Below, piece after piece: positions 16,108 through 24,003 of a stretch of 29,140 bases of DNA. Within the stretch, counting starts at the first letter, position 1. Every line of letters begins with the position of its first letter. The notes below the pieces were generated by a model. It was given only the letters and a program-made list of their open reading frames with translations, did not search any database and was not told where the DNA came from. The DNA comes from an uncultured Oscillospiraceae bacterium (lineage in GTDB: Bacteria > Bacillota_A > Clostridia > Oscillospirales > Oscillospiraceae), in NCBI GenBank assembly GCA_910579155.1, contig CAJTTS010000041.1, positions 1 to 29,140 on the forward strand, in the 5' to 3' direction. The position numbers and the translations under genes are program-made.

Positions 16108-17172
16108 ATGAAAAACCTGAAAACCACCACCAAGGTGGATTTTGCCACCTATCTCGGCGTGACCCTGGCCTTTATCGTGGTCATGCTGTGCCAGCAGTTC
16201 GGGCTTTTGAGCCGCTCCCTCACCGGTATGCTGGTGCCCATCTGCGCCTACATCGTCATGGCGGTGTCGCTGAACCTGACGGTGGGCATCCTGGGCGAGC
16301 TGTCCCTGGGCCACGCGGGCTTTATGAGCGTGGGCGCGTTCTCCGGCGTCATTGCGTCCCAGAGCCTCCAGTCCGCCATCCCCACCGCCCCCCTGCGGCT
16401 GGCGGTGGCCATCCTGGTGGGCGCCGCCTTTGCCGCCATCGCCGGGACCATCGTGGGCGTGCCGGTGCTCCGGCTGCGGGGCGACTACCTGGCCATCGTC
16501 ACCCTGGCTTTCGGCGAGATCATCAAGGACCTCATCAACTGCCTGCTGGTGGGCTACGACAGCAAGGGCCTGCACATGGCCTTCAACCTAGACGGCAGCC
16601 TGACCATCAACGACATCGGCATGGCTCCCGACGGTATGGCCATCATCAAGGGCGCCCAGGGCGCCACGGGCACCGCCACCATCGCCTCCTTCCCAGCGGG
16701 CTTTATCCTTATTATGATTACCTTGGTCATTGTGCTCAACCTGGTGCGCAGCCGGTCGGGCCGCGCCATCATGGCCCTGCGGGACAACCGCATTGCCGCC
16801 GAGAGCGTGGGCATCAACGTCACCAAGTATAAAATGATGGCCTTTGTCACCTCCGCCGCCCTGGCGGGGGCGGCCGGCGCGCTCTACGGCCTGAACTATT
16901 CCAGCCTGGCGGCCAGCAAATTCGCCTTTGATACCTCTATCCTGGTGCTGGTATACGTGGTGCTGGGCGGGCTGGGCAATATGTGGGGTTCCATCATCGC
17001 CGCCGTCGTGCTCTACGTCCTGCCGGAGGCCCTGCGGGAATTTGCGGATTTCCGGATGCTGGTGTACGCCATCGTGCTGATCCTGGTGATGCTGGCCACC
17101 AACAACGACCAGGTCAAGGCCCTGGCGGGCCGGATTATTCCCAGGCGAAAGGGAGGGGCGAAGAATGGCTGA
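16108..17172 (+). CDS. livM: ABC transporter permease LivM
   Basis: A 354-residue membrane protein. Segments 'VSLNLTVGILGELSLGHAGFMSVGAF', 'VPVLRLRGDYLAIVTLAFGEII' and 'RSRSGRAIMALRDNRIAAESVGINVTKYKMMAFVTSAALAGAAGALYG' are the LivM hallmark motifs (the second being the coupling helix). The C-terminus 'GGLGNMWGSIIAAVVLYVLPEALR' is typical. ATG 16108, 11 bases after the livH stop with GAGGTGG upstream, is preferred to an in-frame reading extending far into livH, which has only low-complexity sequence. The last 8 bases overlap livG. Confidence 0.94.
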   Translation: MKNLKTTTKVDFATYLGVTLAFIVVMLCQQFGLLSRSLTGMLVPICAYIVMAVSLNLTVGILGELSLGHAGFMSVGAFSGVIASQSLQSAIPTAPLRLAVAILVGAAFAAIAGTIVGVPVLRLRGDYLAIVTLAFGEIIKDLINCLLVGYDSKGLHMAFNLDGSLTINDIGMAPDGMAIIKGAQGATGTATIASFPAGFILIMITLVIVLNLVRSRSGRAIMALRDNRIAAESVGINVTKYKMMAFVTSAALAGAAGALYGLNYSSLAASKFAFDTSILVLVYVVLGGLGNMWGSIIAAVVLYVLPEALREFADFRMLVYAIVLILVMLATNNDQVKALAGRIIPRRKGGAKNG

Positions 17173-18013
17173 AAAAAAACAATTTGAAAAGGGCAAAATG
17201 GTGCCCGTCCCCAGCGTGTCCATCATCCCGGAGCGGGACCTGGACAAGACCCCCATCCTGGAGTGCAACCACTTAGGCATCGACTTCGGCGGCCTGACCG
17301 CCGTCAATGAGTTCAACATCACCGTGGGCCGCACGGAGATTGCGGGCCTCATCGGCCCCAACGGCGCGGGCAAGACCACCGTATTCAATCTGCTCACCAA
17401 GGTGTACCACCCCACCCGGGGCACCATCCTGCTGGACGGCCTGGACACCCACGGCAAGACCCCCGCCCAGATCAACCGGATGGGCATCGCCCGCACCTTC
17501 CAGAACATCCGCCTGTTCAACAACCTGAGCGTGGAGGACAACGTGAAAATCGGCCTGCACAACCAGGAGAAGTATTCCATGTTCTCCGGCATCCTGCGCC
17601 TGCCCAAATACTGGCGGCAGGAGAAGGCCGCCCATGAGCGGGCGCTGGAGCTGCTGTCCATCTTCGACATGCAGGATCTGGCGGATCACCAGGCCGGCTC
17701 CCTGCCCTACGGGGCCCAGCGGCGGCTGGAGATCGTCCGGGCGCTGGCGACAAACCCGTCCCTGCTGCTGCTGGACGAGCCGGCGGCGGGCATGAACCCC
17801 TCCGAGACCGCCGAGCTGATGGAGAACATCGTGAAAATCCGGGACACCTTCCAGATTGCCATCATGCTCATCGAGCACGATATGAGCCTGGTCATGGGCA
17901 TCTGTGAGGGCATCTGCGTGCTGAACTTCGGCCAGATCATCGCCAAGGGCACCGCCGAGGAGATTCAGTCCAACCCCACGGTCATCGAGGCCTATCTGGG
18001 CAAGCAGCAGTGA
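17165..18013 (+). CDS. livG: ABC transporter ATP-binding protein LivG
   Basis: 282 residues. Walker A 'GPNGAGKTT' (64-72), the diverged signature 'LPYGAQRRLEIVRAL', Walker B 'LLLLDEPAAGMN', and the switch His in 'IEHDMSLVM' are all present. The inserted region 'KIGLHNQEKYSMFSGILRLPKYWRQEKAAHERA' is characteristic of LivG. About 30 extra N-terminal residues precede the usual 'ILECNHLGIDFGGLTAV' start; the ATG at 17165 has GGGAGGGG upstream and overlaps the livM end, so the extension seems real. It hydrolyses ATP with LivF to drive uptake. Confidence 0.95.
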   Translation: MAEKKQFEKGKMVPVPSVSIIPERDLDKTPILECNHLGIDFGGLTAVNEFNITVGRTEIAGLIGPNGAGKTTVFNLLTKVYHPTRGTILLDGLDTHGKTPAQINRMGIARTFQNIRLFNNLSVEDNVKIGLHNQEKYSMFSGILRLPKYWRQEKAAHERALELLSIFDMQDLADHQAGSLPYGAQRRLEIVRALATNPSLLLLDEPAAGMNPSETAELMENIVKIRDTFQIAIMLIEHDMSLVMGICEGICVLNFGQIIAKGTAEEIQSNPTVIEAYLGKQQ

Positions 18014-18026
18014 GGAGGGCGCGAAC

Positions 18027-18728
18027 ATGCTGAAAGTCAACGAAATCAATGTATATTACGGCGCCATCCACGCCATCAAGGGCGTCTCCTTCGAGGTCAA
18101 CGGCGGCGAGGTGGTCACCCTTATCGGGGCCAACGGCGCGGGCAAGTCCACCATCCTGAACACGGTGTGCGGCCTGCTCCGTTCCCGCACCGGGTCTATC
18201 GAATTTCTGGACAAGAACCTGGCGAACGTCCCCGCCCACAAGATCGTGGAGCTGGGCATGGCCCACGTCCCCGAGGGGCGGCGGGTGTTCCAGCAGATGA
18301 CGGTGGAGGAGAATCTGGAGATGGGGGCGTATACTCAGTCCCGCTCCAGCGTGGACCCCAATCTGGAGCGGGTGTACGAGCAGTTCCCCCGTTTGAAGGA
18401 GCGCCGGAGGCAGGTGGCAGGCACCCTGTCCGGCGGCGAGCAGCAGATGCTGGCCATGGGCCGGGGCCTCATGTCCGACCCCAAGCTGCTGATGCTGGAC
18501 GAGCCGTCCATGGGCCTGGCCCCCATCCTGGTGGAGCAGATTTTTGAGATTATCAAGCAGCTTCACAAGGCGGGCACCACCATTCTGCTGGTGGAGCAGA
18601 ACGCCCGGATGGCCCTGTCCGTGGCCGACCGGGGCTACGTGCTGGAGACGGGCAAGATCGTGGCCACCGGCACGGGGGAGGAGCTGCTCCGGGACGAGGC
18701 GGTCAAAAAAGCGTACCTGGGGGGATAG
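18027..18728 (+). CDS. livF: ABC transporter ATP-binding protein LivF
   Basis: 233 residues, the normal LivF size. 'MLKVNEINVYYGAIHAIKGVSFEV' leads to Walker A 'GANGAGKST' (34-42), signature 'LSGGEQQMLAMGRGLM', Walker B 'LLMLDEPSMGLAP' and switch region 'ILLVEQNARMAL'. 'GMAHVPEGRRVFQQMTVEENLEMGAY' is specific to LivF. GAGGAGGGCG precedes the ATG, 13 bases after livG. Last gene of the operon. No strong hairpin terminator was seen before the promoter of the next gene. Confidence 0.95.
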   Translation: MLKVNEINVYYGAIHAIKGVSFEVNGGEVVTLIGANGAGKSTILNTVCGLLRSRTGSIEFLDKNLANVPAHKIVELGMAHVPEGRRVFQQMTVEENLEMGAYTQSRSSVDPNLERVYEQFPRLKERRRQVAGTLSGGEQQMLAMGRGLMSDPKLLMLDEPSMGLAPILVEQIFEIIKQLHKAGTTILLVEQNARMALSVADRGYVLETGKIVATGTGEELLRDEAVKKAYLGG

Positions 18729-18786
18729 AAGGGTTACTGTCATCTAGAGCAGATACAGATGCTTTGGTTAATTTTACCGATTTCAC

Positions 18787-18816
18787 TTGACTTTTGCTTT
18801 CGGATTATGGTATAAT
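18787..18816 (+). promoter_or_regulatory. Promoter of the AT-rich cassette
   Basis: TTGACT (18787-18792), an 18-bp spacer and TATAAT (18811-18816) with an extended TGG. The start codon lies 46 bases downstream, behind a GGAAAGGATG ribosome site. Confidence 0.85.
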
Positions 18817-18861
18817 TTTCCTGTCCCAAAATATAATATATAGGGAAAGGATGATATTCAA

Positions 18862-19671
18862 ATGAAAAGAGCTTTCACCATCTTTTTGGCCGTGCTATTA
18901 GCGTTTTCTTCCACTGCTACATGTTGTGCATATGCCGCAAGCAATGTTTCAATTGATAAAAACGTGGAAGAGAAGAATTGCAGCAATCAAAAAGTTGTAG
19001 CGACATCCGATTCTGAAGTTATATACAAAAAAACTAGTATTAACGATTTGGCCGCTATTTTCCGCGCTGATCCTGATGCCTATAATGTCAGAATCAGCGG
19101 GAATACCCTGACCTATAATTTGCCCGATGGGACAAATGCTGAAATTGTGGAAAAGGTGGCCCCTGATGGCACAACCTCTTTTTACATTACGGAAGGTTCA
19201 AAACAAGATGTTCTAACCGTCAATTTCACACAGAATAAGGCGTGGATTAATGGCGAACCCGTAGTTATTAAGGCTACGAAAGCAGAAATCTATACGCCAA
19301 AGAGCTCAATTGATTTAGAAACACAAAGCTTGCATGCAACAACGTCTACAGTTTGGGTTAAAATAGGCAATACCACATACTACGATATATATGTTGAAAA
19401 TCAAGTTCGCAACGCGACTGTTTCATTGCTGATTTCTTTGCTTACATTTTTTGTTAACCCAATAGTTGGTCTAAGCATTGGGGTTGCTCACACTATTATC
19501 AGTTTCTTCAAAAGTTTAGAATCCACGTCAAAATATTTCTATGTTTCCCGGGCGCTATACTATGATAGAGATCTGCCGGAGTATCATTATATGGAGGAAA
19601 TGAACTATTATGCTAATTCTGATTTCACTGGATGGGTTACAGTCGAACGGAATGAAGTTGATACCCTCTGA
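18862..19671 (+). CDS. Exported protein of unknown function with C-terminal hydrophobic segment
   Basis: A 269-residue protein I do not recognise. Residues 1-26 form a clear signal peptide ('MKRAFTIFLAVLLAFSSTA...AYA-AS'). The middle (about 50-170) is beta-rich and polar: 'IYKKTSINDLAAIFRADPDAYNVRISGNTLTYNLPDG', 'GTTSFYITEGSKQDVLTV', 'TVWVKIGNTTYYDIYVEN'. A hydrophobic stretch, 'SLLISLLTFFVNPIVGLSIGVAHTIISFF', at about 190-218 could be a membrane anchor or membrane-inserting segment. The tail is Tyr-rich. The gene is distinctly more AT-rich than everything around it, has its own promoter and is followed 18 bases later by a small membrane protein gene. Transfer is likely. A toxin/bacteriocin-like or envelope role can be imagined but not shown. 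Confidence 0.8.
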   Translation: MKRAFTIFLAVLLAFSSTATCCAYAASNVSIDKNVEEKNCSNQKVVATSDSEVIYKKTSINDLAAIFRADPDAYNVRISGNTLTYNLPDGTNAEIVEKVAPDGTTSFYITEGSKQDVLTVNFTQNKAWINGEPVVIKATKAEIYTPKSSIDLETQSLHATTSTVWVKIGNTTYYDIYVENQVRNATVSLLISLLTFFVNPIVGLSIGVAHTIISFFKSLESTSKYFYVSRALYYDRDLPEYHYMEEMNYYANSDFTGWVTVERNEVDTL

Positions 19672-19689
19672 TGGCGCAAAGAATTCATA

Positions 19690-20073
19690 ATGATTTTACC
19701 TTATCTTGTTGTAGCCGTAGCCATGGTTGTGGGATTGTTGTTGTCCCTGCTTCTTAGTTTACGGCTAAAAGGGGCGCTTTCTATTCGCCTTGCCGGGGCT
19801 ATCGGCGCATGCAGCATTCCTATCGGTTGTTTGCTCCAAGCACTTTTAGAACCCAGGGAGCAGATCAAGAATCCATTGCCCTTTTTGCTGATGGCGATTG
19901 CCTATACCGCCCTGTGGGAGCTTTGCACCGGCTGTGTCCAATATCGAAAACGGGGCCAAGACCCTCAGCTCGCGCCGGCGCTCATCCAGGAGCTTGTGCA
20001 GGCGCTTATACTTATCGCCATCATTGCCGTTGTCTCTATCATCGCACTGCCCTTTTTATATGCAGCACGATGA
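19690..20073 (+). CDS. Small four-helix membrane protein, function unknown
   Basis: 127 residues with four hydrophobic segments at about 4-24, 30-50, 62-80 and 102-124: 'YLVVAVAMVVGLLLSLLLSL', 'LAGAIGACSIPIGCLLQALL', 'PFLLMAIAYTALWELCTGC', 'LVQALILIAIIAVVSIIALPFLY'. It starts 18 bases after the exported protein and probably belongs to the same transcript, though the ribosome site before the ATG is weak. Size and topology are compatible with an immunity or helper protein for its partner, but no family was recognised. Confidence 0.7.
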   Translation: MILPYLVVAVAMVVGLLLSLLLSLRLKGALSIRLAGAIGACSIPIGCLLQALLEPREQIKNPLPFLLMAIAYTALWELCTGCVQYRKRGQDPQLAPALIQELVQALILIAIIAVVSIIALPFLYAAR

Positions 20074-20152
20074 ACACGGACAGACCCTTCTCCGATACCA
20101 AGCAGTGGAATCAGTCCAGCCGCTTTCGCGGGACAACTGCACACAGGAAACG

Positions 20153-20174
20153 GGGCGCGCCGTATGGCGCGCCC
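20153..20174 (+). terminator. GC-rich hairpin after the AT-rich cassette
   Basis: A 9-bp stem GGGCGCGCC / GGCGCGCCC with a GTAT loop, followed by TCTCTATT. The T run is poor, so termination may be partial. It separates the cassette from the LytTR operon. Confidence 0.55.
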
Positions 20175-20225
20175 TCTCTATTATGCAGGTCAGGCCCCGT
20201 TCCGCGCAGGTCGTGCGCCCGCCCC

Positions 20226-20254
20226 TTGCGGCGCCGGGAAAAGTGGGGTATGCT
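20226..20254 (+). promoter_or_regulatory. Candidate promoter of the LytTR operon
   Basis: TTGCGG (20226-20231), 17-bp spacer and TATGCT (20249-20254), 50 bases before the LytTR start. The boxes are moderate matches only. Confidence 0.4.
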
Positions 20255-20303
20255 ATGGCTGTGATCACAAAAAAGGGCGCGGCGCAAAAGGAGTGTGAAG
20301 CCC

Positions 20304-20741
20304 ATGAAAGTGACCGTGGAGGAGTGCCCCGGTCTGGAACAGGCCGAGGTGACCATCCGCTGCCCCCGGCTGGACGCCCAGCTCTCCCGCCTGGTGGAGC
20401 TGCTGCGGCTGTCCGATGCCCGGCTCACCGGGGAGAAGGACGGCGAGACCTGTATTTTGGACGGGGCGGACGTGCTCTATATCGACACCGTGGATCGGGG
20501 CACTTTTCTTTACACCGCCGGCGGGGTGTACCAGACCCGCTTGCGGCTGTACGAGCTGGAGGAGCAGCTTTCCGGCTGGGATTTCATCCGGGTGAGCAAG
20601 TCGGCCATCGTGAATTTTAGCCGGGTGCGGTCCCTGCGCCCCGACTTCGGCGGGCGGATGCGGCTGACCATGTCCAACGGCGAGGTGGTGCTGGCAAACC
20701 GCCAGTACGTCCCCGCCATCAAGAAAAAACTGGGGCTTTGA
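20304..20741 (+). CDS. LytTR-domain transcriptional regulator
   Basis: 145 residues made almost entirely of a LytTR DNA-binding domain, without a receiver domain. The N-terminal part has 'VTVEECPGLEQAEVTIRCP'. The LytTR core covers about 45-145: 'DVLYIDTVDRGTFLYTAGGVYQTRLRLYELEEQLSGWDFIRVSKSAIVNFSRVRSLRPDFGGRMRLTMSNGEVVLANRQYVPAIKKKL'-type strands, with the hallmark 'F.R.SKS.IVN' and 'R.Y...K'. ATG 20304 is chosen over GTG 20295 because AAAAGGAG is correctly spaced only for the ATG. The DUF3021 membrane protein follows 14 bases later; in this arrangement the membrane partner commonly controls or is controlled by the regulator. Confidence 0.92.
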   Translation: MKVTVEECPGLEQAEVTIRCPRLDAQLSRLVELLRLSDARLTGEKDGETCILDGADVLYIDTVDRGTFLYTAGGVYQTRLRLYELEEQLSGWDFIRVSKSAIVNFSRVRSLRPDFGGRMRLTMSNGEVVLANRQYVPAIKKKLGL

Positions 20742-20755
20742 AAGGAGCGTTGAAC

Positions 20756-21199
20756 ATGAAAAAGTTTTTCCAGGTGTGTACGTCCATCAAGGAGCTGACG
20801 GCGCTGTGCTACACCGCCGCCATGTGCTTCTACATGTTTTTCCTGTGGGTGTTCAAGCAGGAGGACGCGTCCCTGTCCATGCTGTTCTCCCTGCTGCTGG
20901 TGTGCATGGCGGCGGGGACGATGCAGGTGGCGGCGTTCTCCGACCTGCTGTTCAAAAAGCTGGCCTACGGCTGGCGGCTGATGGTGTTCGTGGTGCCCTT
21001 CGGGGCGGTTCTCACCGCCACAGCCGTGATCTGCGGCTGGTTCCCCACCGATCAGACGGCGGCGTGGGTGATGTTCGGCGTGGTTTTTGTGCTCATCTTT
21101 GTGGCTATCACCGGGGGCATTGAGCTTTACTACCGCCTGTCGGGCCGGAAGTGGAACGACAGGTTGGATTGGTATCGGAAGAACGGGGAGAAAAAGTGA
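20756..21199 (+). CDS. DUF3021 family membrane protein
   Basis: 147 residues with four predicted membrane segments (about 12-34, 38-62, 70-92, 98-122). 'FFLWVFKQEDASLSMLFSLLL', 'GWRLMVFVVPFGAVL' and 'ITGGIELYYRLSGRKWNDRL' fit the DUF3021 pattern, a family encoded almost always next to a small LytTR regulator. AAAGGAG lies 8 bases before the ATG. Exact function unknown; it probably inhibits or transmits an envelope signal to the adjacent LytTR protein. A terminator follows immediately. Confidence 0.85.
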   Translation: MKKFFQVCTSIKELTALCYTAAMCFYMFFLWVFKQEDASLSMLFSLLLVCMAAGTMQVAAFSDLLFKKLAYGWRLMVFVVPFGAVLTATAVICGWFPTDQTAAWVMFGVVFVLIFVAITGGIELYYRLSGRKWNDRLDWYRKNGEKK

Positions 21200-21202
21200 A
21201 GG

Positions 21203-21231
21203 AAGCCCCTCCGGCACAGCCGGAGGGGCTT
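21203..21231 (+). terminator. Rho-independent terminator after the DUF3021 gene
   Basis: A perfect 13-bp stem (21203-21215 with 21219-21231), ACA loop, then TTTGGTGTTT. It lies 4 bases after the stop codon and separates this operon from the convergent DHHW gene. Confidence 0.88.
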
Positions 21232-21322
21232 TTGGTGTTTACGCGCCCGGTTGGCGCCGCTGGGGAATGGGTTTGCAACCCCGGTCTGAGCGGATTTCCC
21301 CCCGCTCCCCCGGGGAATGGTT

Positions 21323-22480
21323 TCACAGCCCCAGCTTGAACAGGTTGCCGTCGGTGTTGAAGTTGTTGGCCGAGTAGAGCACCAGCACCTGATCGATGCC
21401 GTTTTCCTCCACGTACTTCTTCAGGGATATATTGTTATAGCGCAGGTCGAACAGGTGGACCTCCCGGAATTCCTCCGCCAGGAAGGGGGCCAGGCTATCG
21501 GAGTACGAGTCCCGGATCACCAGCAGCTTCCCCCCCGACGCGTCGGGGTTCCGGATGACGCACAGCGGCTGGTTGCCCCCCAGGAAATAGGCATACTTGT
21601 CCTTGGCCTCCAGCTTTTCGGGGTGGTACAGGCTGCTCTCAATGGGCTTGCCCTCGGGGTAGCCGGTGACAGTGACATGGCCCTTTGTCCCTCCCTCGGG
21701 GATCAGGGTGTAGATGCTGTCCGGCTCCACCCAGCCCGCCCCGGAGGCGGACCAGGTGGTGCCATAGAAGCTGTCGCTGACCTGAGTGAGGGGCAGCCCG
21801 CTCCAATCCGACGCTTGGATACCCATACCCTCCATCAGCGACATGAAGCCCCGCCAGGCCCCCTCCGTGGTCCAATGGTGGTCGGTGCGGTAAAAGCTGC
21901 GGACCCCCATAAGCTCCTCGTTACCGGAGGGGTTCCCCAGCCAATCGGTCATATCAATAAAGCCCACCTTTTCCCCACAAAGCCCCTTCGCCTGCCGGAT
22001 GGTGGAATTGTCATCCACGTTGGGGGCGTTGTCTGGCAGAAGATAGGGAAGGGCCCAACTCTTGTCCGGCACCAGGGAGAAATACACCGGCACGTCCAGG
22101 TTCTCCCCCAGCTTGTTCACAAAACCCACCCGCTTGGCCAGCTCCTCCCCGGAAATCCTGGTGAAGTGGGCGAACAGGGTCTGGCCGTCCTTGCCGAAGT
22201 AGACCTTGTTGTTCTCCTGCTTGCCCAGGGCCCGCTCAGACAGGGCCTTGAGCTGAATCCACTGGTCCCGCAGGGGGAACTGGTCGGTGACGTAGTCCTC
22301 GAAATCCTCCATGAACTCCCCGGAGCGGACGGTTTTCAGGGTGGGGGCCTTGAACTGAGACAGGTAGCGGTTCTCCTGCTCGGAGAAGTCCCGGCTGGGG
22401 GAGACAACCAGAGCGATCCCGAAGCCGAAAATAAACAGGCAGAACAACACGGTGATGAAAATGGAATATTTCTTGCTCAT
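21323..22480 (-). CDS. DHHW-family protein (AlgJ/AlgX-like, polymer O-acylation partner)
   Basis: A 385-residue protein with one N-terminal membrane anchor (about 6-27, 'SIFITVLFCLFIFGFGIALVV') and an extracellular SGNH-like domain. The name motif 'FYRTDHHWTTEGAW' is present (Asp200, His201, His202, Trp203), as is 'LLVIRDSYSDSLAPFLAEEF' with a candidate nucleophile Ser325. 'HLFDLRYNN' also fits the fold. In alginate-type acetylation the MBOAT passes acyl groups across the membrane and a protein of this class transfers them to polymer hydroxyls. The gene starts 12 bases after the MBOAT gene, so they form one operon. The acceptor polymer is unknown; no glycan synthesis genes are in view. Confidence 0.88.
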   Translation of the reverse strand: MSKKYSIFITVLFCLFIFGFGIALVVSPSRDFSEQENRYLSQFKAPTLKTVRSGEFMEDFEDYVTDQFPLRDQWIQLKALSERALGKQENNKVYFGKDGQTLFAHFTRISGEELAKRVGFVNKLGENLDVPVYFSLVPDKSWALPYLLPDNAPNVDDNSTIRQAKGLCGEKVGFIDMTDWLGNPSGNEELMGVRSFYRTDHHWTTEGAWRGFMSLMEGMGIQASDWSGLPLTQVSDSFYGTTWSASGAGWVEPDSIYTLIPEGGTKGHVTVTGYPEGKPIESSLYHPEKLEAKDKYAYFLGGNQPLCVIRNPDASGGKLLVIRDSYSDSLAPFLAEEFREVHLFDLRYNNISLKKYVEENGIDQVLVLYSANNFNTDGNLFKLGL

Positions 22481-22492
22481 GCGCTCGCCCTC

Positions 22493-23926
22493 CTAAAAGC
22501 GGAAGTAGAGGAACGGGTTATAGGTGCCGTCCACCAGATAGGCGGTGGTGAACACCAGCCCCGCCATCATCAACACAGGAAACACCACCTGCCGCGCCCG
22601 CTCGGGGAGCTTCTTCCAGGTGTTCGCCGCCAGCGGAGTGGCCGCGGCGACGGCAATCACCAGAATGGGCAGGTAGTTGCGCAGGTAGTAAAGGAAGTCG
22701 GCGTCCAGCGCCCCAGCGCCGAACCCGAACATGGCGGCCAGATAGGGCCCCATGGCGGGAAAGTCCTCCACGGCAAAAACGGCCCAGCCCACCACCGCCA
22801 CGGCCACGCCGTACACGTGGCCCAGCCAGCCGGGGGCACGGTCCAGCCACTTGCCCAGCCACAGCTTCTCCAGCGTGATCCACCCAAACCAGTACAGGCC
22901 CCAGATCAGGAAGTTCCAGCTTGCCCCGTGCCAGATGCCCGTGGCGGCCCAGACCACCAGCAGGTTCAGCACCATGCGGCCCCTCCCCACCCGGCTTCCG
23001 CCCAGTGGGAAATAGAGGTATTCCCGGAACCAACTGCCCAGGGAGATGTGCCAGCGCCGCCAGAACTCGCTGGCGGATTTGGAGAGGTAGGGATAGTTGA
23101 AGTTCTCCAAAAACTCGAACCCCAGCATACGCCCCAGGCCGATGGCCATATCCGAATAGCCGGAGAAGTCGAAATACAGTTGGAGCGAGAAGGCAACGAT
23201 GCCAAGCCATGCGCCCAGCGTGGTGAGCCGCTCCCCCGGCGTGGCCAGGTAGACATCCCACAGAGGGCCCAACGCGTTGGCCAGCAGCACCTTCTTGCAC
23301 GCGCCGACGGTAAAGCGCTGCACGCCGGAGGCAAACTTCTCAAAGGAGTGGCTCCGGCACTCCAACTGCTCGTCCAGGTCCTTGTACTTGATGATGGGGC
23401 CGGCAATGAGCTGGGGGAACAGGGTGACAAAGGTGCCGAAGGTAACGATGTTCTTCTGGCACCGGGCGTCTCCCCGGTACACATCGATGGTATAGCTCAT
23501 GGTCTGGAAGGTGTAGAAGGAAATCCCGATGGGCAGGGTAAAGGGGATAGGCTCCCCCCAGGGTGTGGGCAGGCTCTCAATGACCGGCAGGAAACCCGCG
23601 CCAACAGCGGCCAGACTGCCCGCAATGAAGTTATAGTACTTGAAGAAGCCCAGTAGGAGCAGGTTAAACACCACCGACGAGGCCACCGCCATCCGGGCAC
23701 CCCTGTCGTTCCCTTTGCCCTTGCACCGGGTGACCAGCCGCCCGTGGGTGTAGTCGATGGCGATGGACAGGAACATGATGGCCACGTACACCGGCTCACC
23801 CCAGCCGTAGAAGATGAGGTTGACCACCAGCAGCACCAGATTGCGCCATCTCAGCGGTGAGATATAGTATAACGCTAATACAATTGGGAAATAAAGAAAT
23901 AAAAAATACGGACTGGAAAATATCAT
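22493..23926 (-). CDS. MBOAT-family O-acyltransferase (AlgI/DltB-like)
   Basis: A 477-residue multi-pass membrane protein, 10 or more hydrophobic segments. Signature stretches are 'LPIGISFYTFQTMSYTIDVYRG', 'LFPQLIAGPIIKYKD', 'LQLYFDFSGYSDMAIGLGRMLGF', 'NFNYPYLSKSASEFWRRWHISLGSWFREYLYFPLGG' and 'ATGIWHGASWNFLIWG'. The invariant catalytic His is His333 and the second conserved His is His293. The start ATG is preceded by GAGGTGAAGG. It is predicted to move acetyl (or other acyl) groups from a cytosolic donor across the membrane. Its DHHW partner follows. A hairpin separates it from the upstream DUF4358 genes. Confidence 0.93.
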   Translation of the reverse strand: MIFSSPYFLFLYFPIVLALYYISPLRWRNLVLLVVNLIFYGWGEPVYVAIMFLSIAIDYTHGRLVTRCKGKGNDRGARMAVASSVVFNLLLLGFFKYYNFIAGSLAAVGAGFLPVIESLPTPWGEPIPFTLPIGISFYTFQTMSYTIDVYRGDARCQKNIVTFGTFVTLFPQLIAGPIIKYKDLDEQLECRSHSFEKFASGVQRFTVGACKKVLLANALGPLWDVYLATPGERLTTLGAWLGIVAFSLQLYFDFSGYSDMAIGLGRMLGFEFLENFNYPYLSKSASEFWRRWHISLGSWFREYLYFPLGGSRVGRGRMVLNLLVVWAATGIWHGASWNFLIWGLYWFGWITLEKLWLGKWLDRAPGWLGHVYGVAVAVVGWAVFAVEDFPAMGPYLAAMFGFGAGALDADFLYYLRNYLPILVIAVAAATPLAANTWKKLPERARQVVFPVLMMAGLVFTTAYLVDGTYNPFLYFRF

Positions 23927-23958
23927 TGGCCTTCACCTCACCGGGCAAATTTCACGGC

Positions 23959-23989
23959 AAAAGGGAGCGGTACAGCCCCGCTCCCTTTT
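23959..23989 (-). terminator. Terminator between DUF4358 genes and the MBOAT gene
   Basis: A 12-bp perfect stem AAAAGGGAGCGG / CCGCTCCCTTTT, with a loop of seven bases, read on the minus strand just after the DUF4358 lipoprotein gene. The MBOAT-DHHW pair may therefore have its own promoter or rely on read-through. Confidence 0.7.
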
Positions 23990-24003
23990 CCATACATCCA
24001 AAC

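Noticed and set aside
6243..18800. Shared 14-mer TTGACTTTTGCTTT at 6243-6256 and 18787-18800 as possible att sites
   Set aside because: The second is plainly a -35 box with a good -10; the first has no element end next to it. Probably chance between promoter-like sequences.
21317..23656. A very long plus-strand ORF (779 codons) opposite the DHHW and MBOAT genes
   Set aside because: It is antisense to two clearly conserved genes, spans their boundary and has His/Pro/Gln-rich composition with no domain pattern; a by-product of high GC.
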